Of a stretch of DNA of 29,486 nt, positions 23,694 through 29,486 are shown in pieces (the first letter of the stretch is position 1; each line of letters begins with the position of its first letter). Under the pieces are notes generated by a model. It saw only the letters and a program-made list of their open reading frames with translations, did not search any database and was not told the origin of the DNA. The stretch lies in contig DBVV01000048.1 of NCBI GenBank assembly GCA_002308795.1, positions 22,283 through 51,768 on the forward strand, written 5' to 3'. A program made the translations under genes and the position numbers. This stretch comes from Mageeibacillus sp. UBA1255. Lineage in GTDB: Bacteria; Bacillota; Clostridia; UBA1212; UBA1255.

Positions 23694-26600
23694 TATTTGA
23701 GCAGTTCCGCGGATCTGCCGTATTCAGGCAGGCTGCGGATCAACTTAAAAAGAAAAAAACGATCGTTGACCTGTCGGGCTTGAAAGGAGCTGCGGCAGCT
23801 CATTTTGTTTGCGCTTTAAAGGCAGAAACCGGCAAAAAAATAATAATAATTGCACAAAATGAATTGTCCGCCCGAAAATATTGTGAAGATACGGTAACGC
23901 TTGGCGACATCGACCCGGAACGGGTGCTGAGGCTGGACCCGCTGGAATACATGCTTTACGACGTCGAAGCCAGAAGCGGAGAAAACGAAAGCAAACGCAC
24001 GAGAACACTGTATCAGTTGACCACCGGAGAATGGGACGTACTTGTATTGTCCGCACAGGCGGCAATGCAGCGTCTCCCTGATCCGGAAAACATAAAAAAA
24101 CACGCGCGGGAATTAACGCCCGGGATGAAGATCGAGCCGTCAGAACTCGCCGACAGCCTTGCGCAGATGGGATTTATCCGTGTCACGCAGGTAGATGGCA
24201 GGGGACAATTTGCGGTACGCGGTGATATTTTCGACTTTTTCCCCGGAGCAGCGCCTTTGCCGTACAGAATAGAGTTTTTTGACGACGAGATCGACACGAT
24301 CCGGACGTTTAACGTTGAATCACAGAGGACGGTCGATGCTGCGGAAAGCGTCCTTATCCTTCCGGAGCGTGAAACTTTTATCTGGGACGATGATCAGGCG
24401 CTCAGGATCCGCACCGATCTTAAGGCGGAACTGCTCGAACTAAACCCTTCTTCGCCGCTGGCAATATCGATGCGTTCGGATATAGAAAAAATCCGTCCGT
24501 TCTGCCGTTTTCCGGGCTACGATAAATATCTGCCGTACATTTTAGGCAAAGGCAGGAACGTGCTTGATTATGCGGGGGAGGCAGTCGTGATTTTAAGCGA
24601 GCCCTCGGAGATCGTCGGATCCGGATTGCAGTTTTTGAACGAATATATGCATACCGTCCAGACGGTCAATGATACTAACGGCGTTCCCGGGCTTACCGCT
24701 TCTCTGGTCGGACCGATAGAAGATACACTGAAAAAAATAATTGACGGCGCATATTCTGTGGGTCAATTCCGACAATTTGATACCAAAAGCGCAGAAACTG
24801 CGGAAACGTATATTGACGGCGCAAGAGCCGGAAAGATCGTAAATTATACCGTTAACGTCCGTACGCCTGACGTTACGGGGGACGATCCCGAAAAACTTGT
24901 CTCCTATGTAAAAGAAAAGTCTGACGCGGGATACACACTCGTTCTGATGGCAGAATCTACCGGGCGCGAAAGACTCCTTAAGAATCTGCTCGAGGAAAGC
25001 GAGCTCGCCGGCAGGTGTGACGTTAAAGTAGGAAACGTTTCGGAGGGATTTGATTATCCGGAACTGAAACTGGCGGTGATAAGCGGAAGCGGGCTTTTCC
25101 GCAGGGCCAGAGCGCGTGTAAAACGCAAGCTGAAGGGCCAGGCGATAACCGCATTTGCCGAACTGAAACCCGGAGAACTTGTTGTCCACGACGTGCACGG
25201 AATAGGACGGTTCAGCGGCGTCGAAGCGATCGACATTGACGGCCAGAAGAAGGATTACATTAAAATAGAATACAGGGACAACGGCGTTATATACGTTCCG
25301 GCGATACAGCTTGACAGCGTTCAGAAGTATATCGGCGGGGATGAAAACGAGCCGCAGCTTAGCAAACTGGGCAGTTCAGAGTGGAAGCGGGTCTCCGGCA
25401 AGGTAAAAAACAGCCTGCGCGTATATGCGAAAGAACTAGTCGAGCTTTACGCCAAGAGATCGCAGATCGCAGGGTACGCTTTTAGCCCGGATACCGAGTG
25501 GCAGAAGGATTTCGAGGCGGATTTTCCGTTCGAGGAGACGGATGATCAGCTCAGATGTACCGATGAAATTAAGGAAGATATGGAAAAGGCGCGTCCGATG
25601 GAGAGGCTGCTTTGCGGCGACGTCGGATACGGAAAGACCGAAGTGGCGCTGAGGGCGGCGTTTAAGGCGGTCGTAGAGGGGAAACAGGTGGCATTTCTGG
25701 TGCCGACAACTATCCTCGCGCAGCAGCATTACAACAATTTTGTTGAACGGTTTAAAAAATTCCCGATAAAAATCGATTATATCAGCAGATTCCGCACGCT
25801 AAAGGAAAGAAATGAGATCATAAAGGGACTCAAAGAGGGGAAGATCGATATTATTGTCGGCACGCATGCACTGATCAGCGACAAGATCGAATTTAAAAGC
25901 CTGGGGCTGGTCATCGTTGACGAGGAGCAGCGGTTCGGAGTTAAACATAAGGAGAAACTGAGGAGCAGATACCCGGCCGTAGACACACTGACGTTGTCCG
26001 CGACGCCGATACCGAGAACGCTTCACATGTCATTGTCCGGGATACGCGACATTTCGGTCATCGAAGATCCGCCGCAGGACAGACTTCCGGTGCAGACGTA
26101 CGTTGCGGAGTGGGATCCGGTGATGGTGAAAAACGCTATCTATAAGGAAATGGCAAGACACGGGCAGGTTTTTTACCTCTATAACCGCGTTCAGACGATG
26201 GATTCGAAGCTGCGGGAGCTCGGAGAACTCGTACCGGAGGCTCGTATCGCTTCTGCGCACGGACAAATGGCGGAGCGCGATCTCGAAGACGTGATGGAGG
26301 AGTTTTATCGCGGCGGATTCGACGTTCTGCTTTGTACAAGCATCATCGAATCCGGATTGGATATGCCGAACGTCAATACGATCATCGTGGAAAACGGCGA
26401 GCGGCTGGGGCTGTCGCAGCTTTACCAGATCAGGGGGCGTGTCGGGCGGTCAACGCGGCAGGCTTATGCGTACATTACGTACAGGCAGGGCAGGGAACTC
26501 GGGGAGGTTGCGGAGAAGAGGCTGCAGGCTATCCGAGAGAATACCGAATTCGGGTCCGGGTTCAAGATCGCGATGCGTGACCTGGAGATCCGCGGTGCCG

Positions 26601-27271
26601 GAAGCGTTTTGGGGGAGCAGCAGCACGGACAGATCGCGGCGGTAGGATACGAAACGTATTGCCGCCTGCTGGCAGAAGTGCTTGAGGAAGAGCGTGGAAC
26701 GGTCAGGAGCGAGCGTCGTGAGGTCAAGTGCAGCGTGGATATGAACGCAGGGGAGTATATTGACCCCGGGTATATCGAAGACGAAACGGCGCGGTTCGAG
26801 ATGTACCAGAAGATCGCCCGCGTGGAGAACGAAGAGGACGTGCTCGAACTAACGGACGAGCTCATTGACCGGTTCGGCGCGGTACCGGAAAACGTCACCA
26901 ACCTGATGAAAGTTGCCCGGATCCGTCATTACGCTGAATATATAGGGTTCACGTCGGTCATCGAGCGCGACCAGAAGGTGCTGCTGTATGCGGTGGACAA
27001 GGAAAGTGCGAATCCGAGTCTTGTCCGGCCAGGGCTTACGCAGAATGATCCGGATTACAGAGCGTTTTTTGACAAATACGGCCGTTTCCTGCGCATTTCG
27101 AGGACAAAAAGCGGGGCGATCGTTACGTTTTCGCCAAATCAACTTTCTGCATCTCCTGTGCGGCCAACGTCTTTTCCTGCTCCTTCTCGTGTTTCCGGGC
27201 GCAGCGACAGGCGCGAGTCTTTGCTTAACGCGGTGCTCGAACTGATGATCGAGTGGATCAAGATCGCCTGA
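23690..27271 (+). CDS. mfd: Transcription-repair coupling factor Mfd
   Basis: Mfd is a DNA translocase that removes stalled RNA polymerase and recruits UvrA to lesions. The 1193 residues have the full architecture: a UvrB-like N-terminal region (about 1-330), the RNA-polymerase-interacting CarD-like domain beginning GELVVHDVHGIGRF near residue 494, the SF2 motor with Walker A GDVGYGKTE near 642, DEEQRFGVKHKEKL near 744, SATPIPRTLHMSLSG and QIRGRVGRS, and the C-terminal D7 region. The GTG start overlaps the pth stop (GTGA), so translation is coupled. The last part of the gene seems slightly more GC-rich than its neighbours by eye. Confidence 0.98.
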   Translation: MIFEQFRGSAVFRQAADQLKKKKTIVDLSGLKGAAAAHFVCALKAETGKKIIIIAQNELSARKYCEDTVTLGDIDPERVLRLDPLEYMLYDVEARSGENESKRTRTLYQLTTGEWDVLVLSAQAAMQRLPDPENIKKHARELTPGMKIEPSELADSLAQMGFIRVTQVDGRGQFAVRGDIFDFFPGAAPLPYRIEFFDDEIDTIRTFNVESQRTVDAAESVLILPERETFIWDDDQALRIRTDLKAELLELNPSSPLAISMRSDIEKIRPFCRFPGYDKYLPYILGKGRNVLDYAGEAVVILSEPSEIVGSGLQFLNEYMHTVQTVNDTNGVPGLTASLVGPIEDTLKKIIDGAYSVGQFRQFDTKSAETAETYIDGARAGKIVNYTVNVRTPDVTGDDPEKLVSYVKEKSDAGYTLVLMAESTGRERLLKNLLEESELAGRCDVKVGNVSEGFDYPELKLAVISGSGLFRRARARVKRKLKGQAITAFAELKPGELVVHDVHGIGRFSGVEAIDIDGQKKDYIKIEYRDNGVIYVPAIQLDSVQKYIGGDENEPQLSKLGSSEWKRVSGKVKNSLRVYAKELVELYAKRSQIAGYAFSPDTEWQKDFEADFPFEETDDQLRCTDEIKEDMEKARPMERLLCGDVGYGKTEVALRAAFKAVVEGKQVAFLVPTTILAQQHYNNFVERFKKFPIKIDYISRFRTLKERNEIIKGLKEGKIDIIVGTHALISDKIEFKSLGLVIVDEEQRFGVKHKEKLRSRYPAVDTLTLSATPIPRTLHMSLSGIRDISVIEDPPQDRLPVQTYVAEWDPVMVKNAIYKEMARHGQVFYLYNRVQTMDSKLRELGELVPEARIASAHGQMAERDLEDVMEEFYRGGFDVLLCTSIIESGLDMPNVNTIIVENGERLGLSQLYQIRGRVGRSTRQAYAYITYRQGRELGEVAEKRLQAIRENTEFGSGFKIAMRDLEIRGAGSVLGEQQHGQIAAVGYETYCRLLAEVLEEERGTVRSERREVKCSVDMNAGEYIDPGYIEDETARFEMYQKIARVENEEDVLELTDELIDRFGAVPENVTNLMKVARIRHYAEYIGFTSVIERDQKVLLYAVDKESANPSLVRPGLTQNDPDYRAFFDKYGRFLRISRTKSGAIVTFSPNQLSASPVRPTSFPAPSRVSGRSDRRESLLNAVLELMIEWIKIA

Positions 27272-27311
27272 AACAGAAGCATAAAACCACTCTCCGCTCT
27301 CCATTTGCCGC

Positions 27312-27341
27312 TTGCCAAAAGAATATAATACGTGGTATAAT
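27312..27341 (+). promoter_or_regulatory. Promoter of the foldase gene
   Basis: TTGCCA (27312-27317), 18-bp spacer, perfect TATAAT (27336-27341) with an extended TG. It lies 40 nt after the mfd stop and leaves a leader of about 100 nt. The leader is AT-rich and shows no strong structure. No clear terminator separates it from mfd. Confidence 0.75.
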
Positions 27342-27446
27342 AAGAAATGCGGAATTTTTTATGACAGCGAAGCAGGTCATTTTCGCAAAAAGCGTTCAAA
27401 AGAATGCGATAATATAAATAATAATATTGAAGGCGGTTGGTTCATA

Positions 27447-28952
27447 ATGGCCACGAACATTAAGGCAAAAAAGAAAAAGGGCTCATACGATAATAAGCTC
27501 ATCATCTGGCTTTCCGTTGGTTTAGGCGCGCTGGTAGCAGTGATCGTTGCGATAGCGCTTATCATTACTCTGAGCAGCAACTTTGTCGGCAGAGTAAACG
27601 GAAAGAAGATATATACCTACGAGTATAACCATTTTCTCAGAGAAGCCGTTTCGGAAGAATATAATGCTAATTTTGACGATTTCAAGCCGGAAAACTACGA
27701 TGATATGACCGACGAAGAGCAAAACAAAGTATTTGATAATTTCTTCACGGATGAGAGAAAAGCAAAATGCGAAGAGAATGCCCTTGAAAAGGCACGTGAA
27801 TATAAGGCCGAGTGTATCATCGCGAAGCAGAAGGGATTCGGATTAACTTCCTCCGAACGCGCCGCGGTAAAGAGCAATATTGACTACTACATCAGCCTTT
27901 ATATGAATTACGGTTATTCGCAGGAATCGGCTACGTATCTGATGACGCAGGGCGCGATGACGTTGTCCGAATACAAAGATTTCATGATCCAGCAGTCGAT
28001 GATCGAGAAGTATAAAAACTCGCTTAAAGAAACGTATGATGTCAGCGACGCCGAACTCAAGACCGAATACGATAAGGAGCCGAATGATTACCGTACCGTG
28101 AACGGACGTGTGTTCCAGTTCAAACTTCCCACTCTTCCCGCGCAGCCTAAAAACTCTGAGGGAACAGTGATCACGAAGGAAATGGCCGAGAAAGAGGATG
28201 CTCCTGCTGCGGATAAGCTTGCATACGAAAAGTATGAGAAGGATCTTGAGGATTATAAGAAGCAGATCGAGAATTATATTGTCCTCGCCGGTCAGATGAA
28301 GGAAGCTTATGATAAGGGCGCGGATGCTAAATTCACGCTGTACGATTACGATATGCTGACGTTGACCCCGAAGAAGGCTAAGAATGAAGCAGGCGAAGAG
28401 ACAGAAGAGGATGCAGTACTGGAGAAGGATGCGACGTTCGAACTTATTTGTACGTCTCAGTCTTCGTTCACGCTGAACGGCAGCGCAGCCAGCACCACCA
28501 AAGGCGTTGTCAACGTTAATAACAACACTTCCAGCGGTGTTGAGAAGATCAATAAATATATGCTGAGGGCTCAATGGAATTCTTCCAGAGACGGTTTTGT
28601 GTTTGACCCTGAGGAGACCGAAGAAGAGTCCGAGGCCGGTACTTCCAGTGAGACTGCAGATGCTAAGAAGGCTGCTCCTTCCGCTATAGAGATCATCGAA
28701 GTTCGCGACGACGATGATAACCTCACCGCGCTGTATCTTGCGCGCGTTGAAGATATCAAAGATTTTGATTCCGATTCAGACGGAAATGAAGACGGTCTGA
28801 ATGCGGTTAAGCGCACGATCAAGACGACTGTTCTTGAGGATAAGGCCGTCGCCGATCTTAAGGCTCAGGTCGAGGCTGGCGGAAGCAAGTACGATCTTAA
28901 GTCTACAAAGCGCAAGGCGCTTGATAAGATCATGAAAGAGGTCATGGGCTGA
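27447..28952 (+). CDS. Membrane-anchored SurA/PrsA-like foldase, degenerate or lacking parvulin domain
   Basis: A 501-residue extracytoplasmic protein in the mfd-prsA position common in Clostridia. The ATG at 27447 gives a basic start (MATNIKAKKKKGSYDNK) followed by one membrane segment (about 18-42) without a lipobox, so it is anchored as a signal-anchor protein, not a lipoprotein. The next stretch FVGRVNGKKIYTYEYNHFLRE is SurA-N-like and a helical chaperone-type region extends to about 210. A parvulin domain is not clearly visible: no typical GGDLG motif is found, though VNGRVFQFKLPT and ALYLARVEDI may be its outer strands. Between them lies a very acidic, low-complexity stretch (about 310-425). 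An alternative start at 27312 is rejected because it overlaps the promoter. The ribosome-binding site is weak. Confidence 0.8.
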   Translation: MATNIKAKKKKGSYDNKLIIWLSVGLGALVAVIVAIALIITLSSNFVGRVNGKKIYTYEYNHFLREAVSEEYNANFDDFKPENYDDMTDEEQNKVFDNFFTDERKAKCEENALEKAREYKAECIIAKQKGFGLTSSERAAVKSNIDYYISLYMNYGYSQESATYLMTQGAMTLSEYKDFMIQQSMIEKYKNSLKETYDVSDAELKTEYDKEPNDYRTVNGRVFQFKLPTLPAQPKNSEGTVITKEMAEKEDAPAADKLAYEKYEKDLEDYKKQIENYIVLAGQMKEAYDKGADAKFTLYDYDMLTLTPKKAKNEAGEETEEDAVLEKDATFELICTSQSSFTLNGSAASTTKGVVNVNNNTSSGVEKINKYMLRAQWNSSRDGFVFDPEETEEESEAGTSSETADAKKAAPSAIEIIEVRDDDDNLTALYLARVEDIKDFDSDSDGNEDGLNAVKRTIKTTVLEDKAVADLKAQVEAGGSKYDLKSTKRKALDKIMKEVMG

Positions 28953-29032
28953 TAAAAAGGCAGACCGGTCCTGCCGCTTCTTGCGGAGCGGAGGATAGGT
29001 AAAAGTAAGATCGCAACATAAGATCATAAATA

Positions 29033-29073
29033 AAAAGTGCTTTCAGAATGATTCCGAAAGCACTTTTATTTTT
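29033..29073. terminator. Strong bidirectional terminator between foldase and pckG
   Basis: A perfect 12-bp stem, AAAAGTGCTTTC (29033-29044) with GAAAGCACTTTT (29056-29067), has an 11-nt loop and is followed by TATTTTT on the plus strand. The minus strand also reads into T-rich sequence, so it serves both converging genes. Confidence 0.92.
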
Positions 29074-29075
29074 AT

Positions 29076-29108
29076 GTAATTTTTACGTAATTTTTACGTT
29101 GTTTGTAC
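29076..29108 (+). repeat. 11-bp tandem repeat, three copies
   Basis: GTAATTTTTAC occurs twice exactly (29076-29086, 29087-29097), followed by a third related unit GTTGTTTGTAC (29098-29108) and a further partial GTTATTT. It is in the converging 3' spacer next to the terminator. No function is recognised. Confidence 0.7.
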
Positions 29109-29138
29109 GTTATTTGGGAAAGTCCCGGGATTTTTCTA

Positions 29139-29486
29139 TCAGTCAAGAGCTGCGATGCCGTCGCGAAGGATGCCGAGCTGTTTGCGAAGCTCCTCCGGAA
29201 GCTTGCTGCCGAATTTCTGGTAGTGATTCTCGATCTCGGAGATCTCTTTGGTCCAGACTTCCTTATCGACCTTCAGCAGGCTCTTTAAGGTATCGATATC
29301 GATGTCAAGGTCGGTGAGGTCAATGTCTTCGGGCTTCGGAACGTAGCCGATGGGGGTAAGCTCGGCATCAGCCTTGCCTTCGCAGCGGTCAACGATCCAG
29401 TTAAGCACTCTCGCGTTCTCGCCGTAGCCGGGCCAGATGAAATTGCCCTCGTCATCGGTACGGAACCAGTTAACGTTGAAGATCTT
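29139..29486 (-). CDS. pckG: Phosphoenolpyruvate carboxykinase (GTP), C-terminal end (cut by window edge)
   Basis: The last 115 residues of a GTP-dependent PEP carboxykinase, which interconverts oxaloacetate and phosphoenolpyruvate. The frame has no start inside the window. Visible family blocks are FNVNWFRTDDEGNFIWPGYGEN, RVLNWIVDRCEGKADAELTPIGYVP and the terminal LLKVDKEVWTKEISEIENHYQKFGSKLPEEL. It is the only gene right of oriC on the minus strand, converging on the foldase across a shared terminator. Confidence 0.95.
   Translation of the reverse strand, partial: KIFNVNWFRTDDEGNFIWPGYGENARVLNWIVDRCEGKADAELTPIGYVPKPEDIDLTDLDIDIDTLKSLLKVDKEVWTKEISEIENHYQKFGSKLPEELRKQLGILRDGIAALD

Noticed and set aside
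29119..29134. CCCGGG-centred palindrome resembling the Noc binding sequence
   Set aside because: Only about 10 of 14 positions fit the Bacillus consensus, within range of chance, and this window's Noc-like protein is divergent.

Overview
The window is a chromosomal replication-origin region from a low-to-moderate GC Gram-positive bacterium, most likely class Clostridia (Bacillota). Indicators are the order rpmH-rnpA-yidD-yidC-khpB-mnmE-mnmG-rsmG on one arm and dnaA-dnaN-recF-remB-gyrB on the other, a RemB (DUF370) gene between recF and gyrB, a DUF4446 gene beside parB, a pth-mfd-foldase run, and Bacillota-type DnaA boxes and parS sites. I cannot name a genus.

Layout. Positions 1-12110 are entirely on the minus strand. 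From the outside inward they hold gyrA (cut by the window edge), a divergent ParB/Noc-like gene, rsmG, mnmG, mnmE, khpB, yidC, yidD, rnpA and rpmH. A three-gene membrane glycolipid operon follows: two GT4 glycosyltransferases and a flippase-like membrane protein. Positions 12111-12817 are non-coding and hold the glycolipid-operon promoter, two perfect DnaA boxes, the dnaA promoter and a long dnaA leader. From dnaA (12818) to a PrsA-like foldase (ends 28952) everything is on the plus strand: dnaA, oriC, dnaN, recF, remB, gyrB, parA, parB, DUF4446, serS, pth, mfd, foldase. A strong hairpin terminator then separates the foldase from the 3' end of GTP-type PEP carboxykinase on the minus strand, cut by the right edge.

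How it works together. The 14.2-14.5 kb intergenic region is the replication origin: a DnaA-box cluster, then a tandem pair of boxes, six CTA/TTA DnaA-trios and an AT-rich stretch just before dnaN. Every gene from gyrA to the foldase is transcribed away from this origin, so transcription is co-directional with replication on both arms. Two perfect 16-bp parS sites flank parAB. The left arm couples translation and secretion functions: L34, RNase P protein, the insertase YidC with YidD, KhpB and the MnmE/MnmG tRNA-modification pair.

Most interesting points. (1) gyrA and parAB have exchanged arms relative to the Bacillus order; the two new neighbours (noc-like/gyrA and gyrB/parA) are exactly what one inversion across oriC would create. 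(2) The Noc-position ParB-like protein has lost most recognisable residues of both CTP-binding motifs. (3) A glycolipid synthesis operon sits between rpmH and dnaA, which are usually adjacent. (4) GyrA has alanine at both quinolone-resistance serine positions. No tRNA, rRNA, CRISPR array or insertion sequence was found.
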